Shown here piece after piece: positions 1 to 7,239 of a stretch of DNA of 12,386 nt. The stretch is from Betaproteobacteria bacterium (GTDB lineage Bacteria; Pseudomonadota; Gammaproteobacteria; Burkholderiales; Burkholderiaceae_C), in assembly GCA_009925955.1 (NCBI GenBank), contig RFPX01000022.1, positions 1 through 12,386 of the forward strand. The letters are read 5' to 3'. The notes beneath the pieces were generated by a model. It was not told the origin of the DNA, did not search any database, and saw only the letters and a program-made list of their open reading frames with translations. A program made the translations under genes and the position numbers. Numbering within the stretch: the first letter of the stretch is position 1; each line of letters starts with the position of its first letter.

Positions 1-1004
1 GTCTCGGCAAACAGCTCCCGGCCGATCAGCATGCGGCGAATCTCACTGGTGCCGGCACCAATCTCGTAGAGCTTGGCGTCGCGCCACAGGCGGCCCAAGC
101 TGCGCGCGGCCTGCAGCACGGTGTACATGTCGGCCACCTTGCCTTGAATCAGCTGGAACTCGCCAATGCTCTGGCCGAACTGCTTGCGGTCGTGGATGTA
201 GGGCACCACGTTGTCCATCACCGCTTGCATGATCCCGATGGGGCCGGCGGCCAGTACCGCCCGCTCATAGTCCAGGCCGCTCATCAACACCTTGGCGCCG
301 TTGTTCAGGCCCCCCAGGATGTTTTCAGCCGGCACCTCCACGTTTTCGAACACCAGCTCCCCGGTGTGCGAGCCGCGCATGCCCAGCTTGTCGAGCTTTT
401 GGGCAATCGAGAAGCCCTTCATGCCCTTTTCGATCAGGAAGGCCGTCACGCCGCGCGCGCCCAGTTCAGGCTCGGTCTTGGCATACACCACCAGGGTGTC
501 AGCATCGGGTCCGTTGGTGATCCACATCTTGCTGCCGTTGAGCAGGTAGTAGCCACCCTGGTCTTGAGCCTTGAGCTTCATGCTGATGACGTCGCTGCCG
601 GCACCGGGCTCGCTCATGGCCAGCGCACCCACGTGTTCGCCACTGATCAGCTTGGGCAGGTACTTCTGGCGCTGCGCGTCGCTGCCGTTTCGCTTGATTT
701 GGTTGACGCACAGGTTGGAGTGCGCGCCATAGCTCAGGCCCACGCTGGCACTGGCCCGGCTGATCTCCTCCATCGCCACCATGTGGGCCAGGTAGCCCAT
801 GCCGGCCCCGCCGTACTCCTCACCCACCGTGATGCCCAGCACGCCCAACTCGCCCATCTTGCGCCACAGGTCCATGGGGAACTGGTCGCTGCGGTCGATC
901 TCGGCCGCGCGCGGGGCGATCTCCGCCTCAGCAAAGGCGCGCACGGCGTCGCGCAGGGCATCGATGTCGGGACCAAGTTGAAAGTTCAGGCCGGGCAGGT
1001 TCAT
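1..1004 (-). CDS. ivd: Isovaleryl-CoA dehydrogenase, internally deleted, 3' end beyond the window
   Basis: Acyl-CoA dehydrogenase family flavoenzyme that oxidises isovaleryl-CoA to 3-methylcrotonyl-CoA in leucine breakdown. From the ATG at 1004 (GGAG about 7 bases upstream) I read 334 codons to the window edge. Visible landmarks are the family signature GALAMSEPGAGSD (residues 126-138), the isovaleryl-type catalytic base E247 in LDYERAVL, HDRKQFGQS, and the C-terminal signature YEIGAGTSEIRR (313-324). Gly/Ala where other acyl-CoA dehydrogenases keep Glu, together with the base at 247, points to isovaleryl rather than medium-chain specificity. Odd: residues ADMYTVLQAARS (to 302) run straight into LGRLWRDAKLYE (from 303). 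Family members have roughly 50-56 residues between these blocks, including the GGNGY segment. The frame is kept, with no stop. The end reaches LFAET, so the stop should lie just outside the window. Family assignment is sure; whether the product works is doubtful. Confidence 0.93.
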   Translation of the reverse strand, partial: MNLPGLNFQLGPDIDALRDAVRAFAEAEIAPRAAEIDRSDQFPMDLWRKMGELGVLGITVGEEYGGAGMGYLAHMVAMEEISRASASVGLSYGAHSNLCVNQIKRNGSDAQRQKYLPKLISGEHVGALAMSEPGAGSDVISMKLKAQDQGGYYLLNGSKMWITNGPDADTLVVYAKTEPELGARGVTAFLIEKGMKGFSIAQKLDKLGMRGSHTGELVFENVEVPAENILGGLNNGAKVLMSGLDYERAVLAAGPIGIMQAVMDNVVPYIHDRKQFGQSIGEFQLIQGKVADMYTVLQAARSLGRLWRDAKLYEIGAGTSEIRRMLIGRELFAE

Positions 1005-1033
1005 GGGGACTCCGAGGATGTGGGCGCGTACTG

Positions 1034-1057
1034 ATTTACGTTTACGTAAACGTCAAT
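1034..1057. promoter_or_regulatory. Palindromic operator in front of ivd (probable LiuR site)
   Basis: A perfect 16-bp palindrome, ACGTTTACGTAAACGT, lies at 1038-1053. It extends to 24 bp with one mismatched pair (1037/1054). It sits 30-53 bases upstream of the ivd start and downstream of the liuR stop. A copy identical at 21 of 22 positions on the opposite strand lies at 1555-1576. Two such sites flanking a MerR-family gene fit its own operators. On the ivd strand TTGACG (1056-1051) overlaps the palindrome and could be a -35 element, but I see no clear -10. Binding by LiuR is inference. Confidence 0.75.
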
Positions 1058-1084
1058 TCTAGGCAGGGCGGCTTGTCGCCCGCG

Positions 1085-1537
1085 TCAAGCCGCCAAGGCG
1101 GGCTTGCCGCGTGATCGACGCGGTGCGGCACGGCGCGAAGCAGCACCCAACAGGTCGCGGCAGCGGGCCTCGTGCTGAGCGATTTCGGCCAGCGTCACCT
1201 CCAGGTCCTTGCGCTGCTGTTCCAGCTGCAGGCGATGGGACTGCAACACCCCCAGGAACGCCTGGAGCTGCGGCGCGGTGTCATCCGGGGACTCGTACAT
1301 GTCCACCAGCTGCTTGATCTCTTGCAGCGTCAGGCCCAGGCGCTTGCCCCGCAGCGTGAGCTTTAGGCGCGTGCGGTCACGGTGGGTGTACACCCGGTTG
1401 CGCCCCTGACGCCCGGGCGTCAGCAGGCCCACATCCTCGTAGAAGCGGATGGCCCGCGGCGTGATGTCGAACTCCTGCGCCAGTTCGGTGATGGTGAGGG
1501 TGGTCGCGGGTGGCGCGGCCTTGCGGCTTGCACTCAT
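1085..1537 (-). CDS. liuR: MerR-family transcriptional regulator, LiuR-type
   Basis: Predicted DNA-binding regulator of branched-chain amino acid catabolism, 150 residues from the ATG at 1537. The MerR winged-helix domain is clear: LTITELAQEFDITPRAIRFYEDVGLLTP (about 14-41) is the helix-turn-helix, followed by the wing (RNRVYTHRDRTRL) and the IKQLVDMY helix (about 75-81). A likely dimerising coiled coil follows at about 95-130. The C-terminus is basic. Only one cysteine (C126) is present, so it is not a metal-sensing MerR; LiuR proteins are thought to sense a catabolic intermediate. The frame stays open further upstream, but residues before 1537 do not look like MerR and would run through the operator. 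The gene lies directly upstream of ivd on the same strand and diverges from the hydrolase gene, with near-identical palindromes on both sides, so it probably regulates both neighbours and itself. The LiuR name rests on the HTH plus the ivd neighbour. Confidence 0.88.
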   Translation of the reverse strand: MSASRKAAPPATTLTITELAQEFDITPRAIRFYEDVGLLTPGRQGRNRVYTHRDRTRLKLTLRGKRLGLTLQEIKQLVDMYESPDDTAPQLQAFLGVLQSHRLQLEQQRKDLEVTLAEIAQHEARCRDLLGAASRRAAPRRSRGKPALAA

Positions 1538-1554
1538 GGGTGGCTTGGTTAGAC

Positions 1555-1576
1555 TGACGTTAACGTAAACGTAAAT
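1555..1576. promoter_or_regulatory. Second operator copy, in the liuR / hydrolase divergent gap
   Basis: The reverse complement of 1555-1576 matches 1034-1055 at 21 of 22 bases; the one difference makes its core ACGTTAACGT (1557-1566). It lies 18-39 bases upstream of the liuR ATG and 20-41 bases upstream of the hydrolase ATG, so a bound regulator would cover both promoters. I could not pick out unambiguous -35/-10 pairs on either strand. The most plausible for liuR is TTTACG and TCTAAC spaced by 16 bases, overlapping the palindrome. Autoregulation plus control of the hydrolase is inferred. Confidence 0.72.
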
Positions 1577-1595
1577 GTAAGGCGAACGCACGCGG

Positions 1596-2693
1596 ATGGC
1601 CAACCAACAGGAACACGAACTGCAGTACCCCCTGGCCGAGCAGTTGCCAGCCCCGGGATCCGCCCTCACGGTGGCGCCGGGCGTGAAGTGGGTGCGCATG
1701 GGTCTGCCCTTCGCCCTGGACCACATCAACCTGTGGCTGCTGCGCGACCGCCTGCAGGACCCCTCGGGGCAATTGCGCGAGGGCTGGGCCATCGTGGACT
1801 GCGGCATCACCAACGAGGCCACGCGCACCGCCTGGGAGCAGGTCTTTGAGGAACACCTTGAGGGGCTGCCGGTGCTGCGGGTCATCGTCACCCACATGCA
1901 CCCCGACCACATCGGGCTGGCGCAATGGCTCACCGATCAGTGGAGCACGCCCGAGCAGCCTTGCCGCCTGTGGATCAGCGGTACGGATTGGAACGCCGCG
2001 CGCATGGCCAGCCGCTCCACCATCGGCCATGGCGGCCAGGCGGCGGCCGACTTCTTTGGCAGCCACGGCTTGGTCGACCCCGAGGCCCTGGACAAGGTGC
2101 GCCAACGCAGCAACTACTACGGCTCCATGGTGCCGGCCGTGCCCGACCAGTACCGGCGCCTGATGGATGGTGATGTGCTGCGCATCGGTGACCATGGCTG
2201 GCGCTGCATCAGTGGCTATGGGCATGCGCCTGAGCACATCGCCTTGCACTGCGACCGTCTGGGGCTGCTGATTTCGGGCGACATGGTGCTGCCGCGCATC
2301 AGCACCAATGTCAGCGTGATCGACCTGGAGCCCGAGGCCAATCCCTTGGCCCTGTACCTGCAATCGCTGGGGCGCTACGAAAGCCTGAACCCCGACACCC
2401 TGGTGCTGCCATCGCACGGGCGTCCCTTCAAAGGCCTGCACCGCCGCATCGCCCAGTTGCGCCAGCACCATGATGAGCGCCTGGCCGACACGCTGCGCCG
2501 CTGCGCCCAAAGCCCGGCTTGTGCGGCCGACCTGCTGTCGGTCCTGTTCCGCCCCAACCTGGACCTGCACCAAACCACCTTCGCCATGGGCGAAGCGGTG
2601 GCGCACCTGCACGCCCTGTGGCACCAGGGGGAACTGGTTCGCAGGCGCAGCGCCGATGGGGTCTGGCGGTTCTCGCCGGCTTCAGCGGGCTGA
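1596..2693 (+). CDS. Metallo-beta-lactamase-fold hydrolase with C-terminal winged-helix domain
   Basis: Protein of 365 residues with the metallo-beta-lactamase fold. The metal site is visible: THMHPDHIG (H100, H102, D104, H105), H210 or H214 in GYGHAPEH, D229 in ISGDM and H274 in LPSHGRP. This set fits a glyoxalase II-like binuclear zinc hydrolase. From about 285 on, the HHDERLADTL ... LLSVLF ... GEAVAHLHALWHQGELVRR pattern resembles the winged-helix domain often attached to such hydrolases. No signal peptide is seen, so it is cytoplasmic. Start: the ATG at 1596 has only a weak AAGG upstream; the first 25 residues look variable. It diverges from liuR across a shared operator, so it is probably in the LiuR regulon and may act on a thioester or ester linked to leucine or acid catabolism. 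The substrate is unknown; the fold is certain, the job inferred. Confidence 0.9.
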   Translation: MANQQEHELQYPLAEQLPAPGSALTVAPGVKWVRMGLPFALDHINLWLLRDRLQDPSGQLREGWAIVDCGITNEATRTAWEQVFEEHLEGLPVLRVIVTHMHPDHIGLAQWLTDQWSTPEQPCRLWISGTDWNAARMASRSTIGHGGQAAADFFGSHGLVDPEALDKVRQRSNYYGSMVPAVPDQYRRLMDGDVLRIGDHGWRCISGYGHAPEHIALHCDRLGLLISGDMVLPRISTNVSVIDLEPEANPLALYLQSLGRYESLNPDTLVLPSHGRPFKGLHRRIAQLRQHHDERLADTLRRCAQSPACAADLLSVLFRPNLDLHQTTFAMGEAVAHLHALWHQGELVRRRSADGVWRFSPASAG

Positions 2694-2777
2694 GTGCGAG
2701 CCCCGGCGGCAGGGCCGGCAAGGGCCGTCAAGGGGCGCAAGAGCTGCAAGGGCCGCAGCACCGGCTGGATCGGCCCT
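2694..2777. other. Convergent intergenic gap with short repeats, no clear terminator
   Basis: This 84-bp gap separates the convergent ends of the hydrolase (plus) and the YgjP-like gene (minus). The 10-mer GCAAGGGCCG occurs twice (2718-2727 and 2746-2755), with the related TCAAGGGGCG between. A small inverted repeat, GCTGC/GCAGC with a 7-base loop, lies at 2743-2759. No T-run follows on either strand, so I do not call a rho-independent terminator. Confidence 0.4.
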
Positions 2778-3656
2778 TCAATCGCCCAGGGGCACGGCCG
2801 TCTTCAAGGGCTGCTGCGCTTGCTCAAAGGTGGGCAAGACGGAGCGCACCACCTCCCAGAAGGCAGCGCTGTGGTTCATTTCGCGCAGATGGGCCAGCTC
2901 GTGCACCACCACGTAGTCCACCGTGCTCAACGGGAACTGAATCAGGCGCCAATTGAGCCGCACCGCCCCATCTGCGGTGGCGCTGCCCCAGCGGGTCTGG
3001 GCTGCACTCAGAGACAGGCGTTTGACCTGCACCCCCAGCTGTTGCGCATAGAGCTGGCAACGCTGCTCGAACAGTTGCTTGGCCTGTCGTTGCCACCAGC
3101 TGTGCACGACATCGCGAATCCGCTCCGCTTGGGCATCAGCGGGCAGGCCCAGGCGCAACACGGCCGGCGCATCACCGGGTGTGTCGTCTAGACACGCCCC
3201 ACCGGGGGCGCTCACACCCGATGCATCCAGCACCAGGCGAATGTGGCGGCCCAAATAGGGCACCAGCGCACCGTCGGCCCACACGATGCGGGCCGATTGC
3301 AGTCGGCGGCTGAGTTCGCCTTGTTCCTGCAGCTTGCGCAGGATCCAGGCTGCCTTTTCCTGCAGCGCTGCTTCCACTTCGCCCCATCCCACCCAGCGCG
3401 GGGCGCTCACGCTCAAGCCCTCGGGGCCCACCACGAACCCAATGGTGCGGCGCTTGCCGCGCCGAAAGGCGTAGCGCACCCGCTGTCCCGCCAGCAGCAC
3501 CTCGCGGCTGGCTTGGGGGTGAGAGAGGGGGGCCGGGACAACAACCGGTGAAGGTGCGGCCGTCTGGGGGTGCTGCTGCACCGGGCCGGGCGACGCAGAG
3601 ACGCCCACACTGGACCCATCATCAAAGCCAAACGCCAGTTGCTCAAAGGCCGCCAT
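2778..3656 (-). CDS. YgjP-like (DUF45 / COG1451) metallopeptidase-fold protein
   Basis: Protein of 292 residues with the zincin-type motif HELAH (H252, E253, H256) followed by H262 in MNHSAAFWEVV, giving the probable zinc ligands and catalytic Glu. The upstream block AAQTRWGSATADG (219-229) is the conserved feature of the YgjP/DUF45 group. The N-terminal conserved part starts at about 55 (RRGKRRTIGFVVGPEGLSVSAP). The first 50 residues are Pro/Ala/Ser-rich and look like a disordered extension. Start: the ATG at 3656 lacks a convincing Shine-Dalgarno, and a later start is possible because the first 50 residues are not conserved in type. It is last in the minus-strand run, 70 bp after plsC, and faces the hydrolase gene. 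Family members are annotated as putative zinc peptidases; the substrate is not established. Family confidence is high, function low. Confidence 0.88.
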   Translation of the reverse strand: MAAFEQLAFGFDDGSSVGVSASPGPVQQHPQTAAPSPVVVPAPLSHPQASREVLLAGQRVRYAFRRGKRRTIGFVVGPEGLSVSAPRWVGWGEVEAALQEKAAWILRKLQEQGELSRRLQSARIVWADGALVPYLGRHIRLVLDASGVSAPGGACLDDTPGDAPAVLRLGLPADAQAERIRDVVHSWWQRQAKQLFEQRCQLYAQQLGVQVKRLSLSAAQTRWGSATADGAVRLNWRLIQFPLSTVDYVVVHELAHLREMNHSAAFWEVVRSVLPTFEQAQQPLKTAVPLGD

Positions 3657-3682
3657 GAAGGCGAAGTGTAGGCGCTTGCGAC

Positions 3683-3698
3683 AAGCCCAGCCGGGCCT
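3683..3698 (-). other. Small hairpin between plsC and the YgjP-like gene
   Basis: On the minus strand AGGCCC and GGGCTT pair around a GGCT loop, giving six pairs with one G-U. It lies in the 70-bp gap after the plsC stop, about 27-42 bases upstream of the next start. No U-run follows, so it may at most dampen read-through or affect translation. Weak evidence. Confidence 0.2.
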
Positions 3699-3726
3699 TC
3701 AGCGCCCATGCGCCCGCGGCCGCGCC

Positions 3727-4479
3727 TCAGCGCAGCAGCGGTCCATAGGCCTCGGGGTCCAGACGCCGCATTTCGGCCTCGATCCAGGCCTGCACGTCCT
3801 GCATCAGGCCCTCGGGGTCACGCCCGGCCGAGGCGATCGGCGGGCCAATGGAAATGTCCACCACGCCCGGCCGCAGCAGGAAGGACTTGCGCGGCCAGCA
3901 TCGCGCTGACGTCACGGCAATGGGCACCAAGTAGGCACCAGTGACCACGGCCAGCCGCGAAGCGCCCGTTTTGTAGCTGCCCTGCGTACCACGCTCGGTG
4001 CGCGTGCCTTCGGGGAACATGATGACCCACACCCCTCGGTCCATCAGGCGCCGCCCCTGCTCGGCCACCTTGGCCCAAGCCTCGTTGCGCTTGCTGCGGT
4101 CGATGTGGATCATGTCCAACCGTCCCATGGCCCACCCGAAAAAAGGAACCAGGAGCAGTTCCTTCTTGAACACATAGGCCAAGGGGTGGCTCATCAAGGT
4201 GGGAAAGGCAAAGGTTTCCCACGTGGACTGGTGCTTGGGGCACAGGATGACCGGCGTGAGCGCATCCGGTGCCGGCAGGTGCTCCATTCCCTGTACGCGG
4301 TGATGCACGCCACAGATCACCCGGGCACCCCAGATGGCCAGGCGCAGCCAGGCCATGCAAAACCAGTACAGCGGGTCACCCCGCACAAAGATCGACATCA
4401 CCAGGGCGGCCAGGGCCCAGGGGATGACGGTCAGCGCCATCCACGCAAAGAAGGCCGCCGAGCGAATCACCGTGATCAT
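3727..4479 (-). CDS. plsC: 1-acyl-sn-glycerol-3-phosphate acyltransferase (PlsC / LPLAT family)
   Basis: Inner-membrane acyltransferase of phospholipid synthesis that acylates lysophosphatidic acid; 250 residues. An N-terminal hydrophobic stretch (about 7-31) looks like a membrane anchor and a second apolar part covers about 38-56. The acyltransferase box is KHQSTWETF: H83 with E88 at the place where many PlsC proteins have Asp (HX4E rather than HX4D). The glycerophosphate-binding motif FPEGTR is at 155-160, and the KKELLLVPFFGW block (105-116) is typical. Start: ATG at 4479, chosen because it gives the family N-terminus and overlaps the gmhB stop as ATGA (4479-4476), implying translational coupling. 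The frame is open further upstream to 4956, but that part is gmhB read in another frame. It could acylate another lysolipid, but this is the usual assignment. Confidence 0.9.
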   Translation of the reverse strand: MITVIRSAAFFAWMALTVIPWALAALVMSIFVRGDPLYWFCMAWLRLAIWGARVICGVHHRVQGMEHLPAPDALTPVILCPKHQSTWETFAFPTLMSHPLAYVFKKELLLVPFFGWAMGRLDMIHIDRSKRNEAWAKVAEQGRRLMDRGVWVIMFPEGTRTERGTQGSYKTGASRLAVVTGAYLVPIAVTSARCWPRKSFLLRPGVVDISIGPPIASAGRDPEGLMQDVQAWIEAEMRRLDPEAYGPLLR

Positions 4480-5054
4480 GCGGGTTGCAACAGGGATTCG
4501 GCCAGGGCGGCGAGGTCGCGGTGTACCCGCAGGCCAGGCACCTGCTGGGCCAAGGCCTGCAGCTGTTCGTCGTCCATCGCCGCCGCGCGCCCGGTGCGCA
4601 CCAGATGGGGTTGGCACCCCCCCGCCACCGCTGCCTTGAGGTCGCGCAGGTTGTCGCACACCATGGGCACCTGCGCCAATTCCAGGCCGTATCGCTGTGC
4701 GATCTGCAGCATCATCCCGGGCAAGGGTTTGCGACAGTCGCACTGTTCCTCGGGGGCGTGCGGGCAGAAAAACACCGCGTCCAGCCGCCCACCGGCCGCA
4801 GCCAGGCGCCGATACATGGCCTGGTGAACGGCGTTGAGCGAAGCCATGTCGATCAGCCCGCGCCCGATGCCGGCCTGGTTGGTGGCCACCACCGCGTGCC
4901 AGCCCGCGTGGTTCAGGCGGGCCACCGCTTCGAGCGCGCCCTCCAGGGGCTCCCACTCTTGAGGCTCCTTGACATGGTCCTCGCGGTAGCGGTTGAGCAC
5001 CCCATCCCGCCCCAGGATGACGAGCTTGACCGCATGGTGGGCAATGTGGGGCAT
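4476..5054 (-). CDS. gmhB: D-glycero-D-manno-heptose 1,7-bisphosphate 7-phosphatase homologue, nucleophile Asp replaced
   Basis: HAD-superfamily protein of 192 residues resembling GmhB, which removes the 7-phosphate from heptose bisphosphate during ADP-heptose synthesis for lipopolysaccharide. Seen: motif II in VVATNQAGIGRG (56-66), a zinc-binding loop FCPHAPEEQCDCRKP (C97, H99, C105, C107), K109 as motif III, and D134/D138 in CDNLRDL as motif IV. Odd: motif I reads ILGRDGVLN, so G15 stands where the phosphorylated Asp of DxDG normally is, while the second Asp (D17) stays. The codon is GGG, and the surrounding frame and motifs are intact. Start ATG at 5054, 2 bp after the glyS stop; the end overlaps plsC by 4 bp. 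Either this lineage's GmhB has lost hydrolase activity or it works in another way. Family assignment is firm, activity uncertain. Confidence 0.88.
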   Translation of the reverse strand: MPHIAHHAVKLVILGRDGVLNRYREDHVKEPQEWEPLEGALEAVARLNHAGWHAVVATNQAGIGRGLIDMASLNAVHQAMYRRLAAAGGRLDAVFFCPHAPEEQCDCRKPLPGMMLQIAQRYGLELAQVPMVCDNLRDLKAAVAGGCQPHLVRTGRAAAMDDEQLQALAQQVPGLRVHRDLAALAESLLQPA

Positions 5055-5056
5055 GC

Positions 5057-7234
5057 TCAGGCCGCCAAGCGGGACAAGTCGGCCACCTGGTTCATCGCCC
5101 CGTGCAACTGCTGCAGCAGGGCCAAGCGGTTTCGCCGCAGGGCCTCGTCTTCGGCGTTCACCATCACGTCTTCGAAGAAGGCATCCACCGGGGCCTTCAA
5201 CACCGCCAGGGCCTGCAGGGAGCCGGTGTAGTCGTGGGCATCGAACTGCCGCTGGGCAGCCGCAGCTGCAGCCTGCAGGGCGGCCGCCAGGGCTTGCTCT
5301 GCCGCTTCGCGCAGCAGCCCAGCCTGCACCTCTTGCGGGATGGCGCCATCGGTCTTCTTCAGGATGTTGGACACCCGCTTGTTGGCCGCGGCCAGCGAGG
5401 CGGCCTCGGGCAAGGCGGCAAAGGCCCGGACCGCTTCCAGCCGCTTGCCGACATCACCCAGGCGCGTGGGGCGCAGGCTCAACACCGCATCCACCTCGTG
5501 GGCGGTGTAGCCCTGCTCGCGCAAGGCCACCGCCAAGCGGTCGTAGAAGAAGTCCAACAGGGCGGCGCTGGGGTCGTTGATCAGCTCGCCGAAGACCGGC
5601 CGGGCCGCGGCCACGAGCTCGGGCAACTGCAGCGGCAGGTTCTTCTCCGACAGGATACGGATCACGCCCAAGGCATGGCGTCGCAGGGCAAACGGGTCCT
5701 TGTCGCCGGTGGGCAATTGGCCGATCCCAAACAGGCCCACCAGGGTCTCCAGCTTGTCGGCCAAAGCCACCACCGTGCCGGTGTGGTTGCGCGGCAGCGC
5801 GTCGCCGGCAAAGCGCGGCTTGTAGTGGTCTTCGATGGCGATGGCCACGCCGTCGCGCAGGCCTTCATGGCGCGCGTAGTACGCACCCATGATGCCCTGC
5901 AGTTCGGGAAACTCGCCCACCATGTCGGTCAGCAGATCGGCCTTGGCCAGCAGGGCGGCCTGCTGCACCTTGCCGTCGAGCACCTCGAACTCGTCCTTGG
6001 CCTCCACCGTGTAGGGCACGGTGGCCATGCGCAGTTGGTTCACGATCGCATGGGCCAGGGCCCGCACACGCTCGGTGCGCTGACCCTGCGTGCCCAGCTT
6101 GCCGTGGTAGACCACCTTGTCCAAGCCGGCCACGCGGTCGGCCAAAGGACGCTTGCGGTCCTGGTCGAAGAAGAACTTCGCGTCGGCCAGGCGGGGACGC
6201 ACCACGCGTTCGTTGCCCTGCACCACCGCCGACGGGTCCTGGGGCGAAATGTTGCTCACAACCAGGAAGCGGTGGGTGAGCTTGCCCGCGTGGTCCAACA
6301 GGGGGAAGTACTTCTGGTTGGCCTTCATCGTGAGAATGAGGCACTCCTGCGGCACCGCCAGGAACTCGGGCTCGAATTGGCAGGTCAGCACATTGGGGCG
6401 CTCAACCAGCGCCGTGACCTCGTCGAGCAGGGCTTCGTCTTCGATGGGCTTGAGGCCCAAGGCGGCCGCAGCGGCCGCCAATTGGCGGACGATCTCGGCG
6501 CGGCGCGCCTCAAAGCGAGGGATCACAGCGCCGTCTTCAACGAGCCGCTGCTCGTAGTGGTCGGCGTGGCCCAGCTCGATGGTGGGCAGCCTTGCTTCGA
6601 AACGATGGCCCTGGGTGTGGCGCTGTGCCTTCAGGCCCAACACCGACACGTCCACCACCGACGGGCCGTGCAGGGCCACCAAGCCGTGCGCCGGCCGCAC
6701 GAAGTTCACGCTGGTCCAGCCGGGTTGAACCTCCGGGCCGCCTCGCTCCAGCTGGTAGGACATCACCTTGGGGATGGGCAAGGCCAGCAGCGTCTCGTCC
6801 AGCGCCTTCTGCAGGCCGTCGGCCAATGTGGCGCCTGGCACCACGGTGTCCAGGAAGAGGGTCTCCGCCTTGCCTTGGCCTTGGCGCTGCAAGCGGCCCA
6901 CCGCCTGCTCATCCAGGCCCAAGGAGCCGAGCTTCTTGAGCAAGGCCGGGGTCGGTGCCCCGGTGGCATCCAGGCCCACGGCCACGGGCATCAGCTTGAC
7001 CTGCTGCGGCCGGTCGGCGGCCTGCGCGGCCACATGCGTCAGGTGCAGGGCCAGACGGCGCGGTGTGGCAAAGGGCGTGGCGACGCTCTCGGGCCCCGCC
7101 AATCCTGCACCCTGCAGGCTGGCCACCAGGGCATCGGCAAACGCTGCGCCCAGCTTCTTGAGCGACTTGGGCGGCAGCTCTTCAACGAACAACTCGACCA
7201 GCAGGTTGGCCACCGGTGCATTCGGTTTGGACAT
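5057..7234 (-). CDS. glyS: Glycyl-tRNA synthetase beta subunit
   Basis: Beta subunit of the bacterial alpha2beta2 glycyl-tRNA synthetase, which charges tRNA-Gly with glycine in the cytoplasm; 725 residues, close to the usual length of about 690-720. Landmarks are the N-terminal LLVELFVEELPPKSL (11-25), FATPRRLAL (55-63), the mid-region LTMKANQKYFPL and LADAKFFFDQDRK blocks, the HD-like part with KADLLTDMVGEFPELQGIMG, and GDKDPFALRR (510-519). The C-terminal part contains the DALR-type tRNA-binding region, with an alanine-rich stretch (AALQAAAAAAQRQ). Start ATG at 7234, 5 bp after the glyQ stop, so the two subunits are made from one transcript. The next gene starts 2 bp after its stop. Nothing looks damaged. 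The long open frame on the opposite strand (5102-7354) is a high-GC shadow. Confidence 0.97.
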   Translation of the reverse strand: MSKPNAPVANLLVELFVEELPPKSLKKLGAAFADALVASLQGAGLAGPESVATPFATPRRLALHLTHVAAQAADRPQQVKLMPVAVGLDATGAPTPALLKKLGSLGLDEQAVGRLQRQGQGKAETLFLDTVVPGATLADGLQKALDETLLALPIPKVMSYQLERGGPEVQPGWTSVNFVRPAHGLVALHGPSVVDVSVLGLKAQRHTQGHRFEARLPTIELGHADHYEQRLVEDGAVIPRFEARRAEIVRQLAAAAAALGLKPIEDEALLDEVTALVERPNVLTCQFEPEFLAVPQECLILTMKANQKYFPLLDHAGKLTHRFLVVSNISPQDPSAVVQGNERVVRPRLADAKFFFDQDRKRPLADRVAGLDKVVYHGKLGTQGQRTERVRALAHAIVNQLRMATVPYTVEAKDEFEVLDGKVQQAALLAKADLLTDMVGEFPELQGIMGAYYARHEGLRDGVAIAIEDHYKPRFAGDALPRNHTGTVVALADKLETLVGLFGIGQLPTGDKDPFALRRHALGVIRILSEKNLPLQLPELVAAARPVFGELINDPSAALLDFFYDRLAVALREQGYTAHEVDAVLSLRPTRLGDVGKRLEAVRAFAALPEAASLAAANKRVSNILKKTDGAIPQEVQAGLLREAAEQALAAALQAAAAAAQRQFDAHDYTGSLQALAVLKAPVDAFFEDVMVNAEDEALRRNRLALLQQLHGAMNQVADLSRLAA

Positions 7235-7239
7235 GGTGT

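Noticed and set aside
144..1034. A 296-codon plus-strand open frame opposite ivd
   Set aside because: Antisense of a clear acyl-CoA dehydrogenase; His/Ala/Gln-rich composition without motifs.
2743..2759. Rho-independent terminator between the convergent genes
   Set aside because: The stem is only 5 bp with a 7-base loop, and no T-run follows on either strand.
4480..4956. Extension of the plsC frame upstream to about 409 residues
   Set aside because: The extra part overlaps gmhB in another frame and does not resemble a protein domain; the ATGA overlap start gives a normal PlsC.
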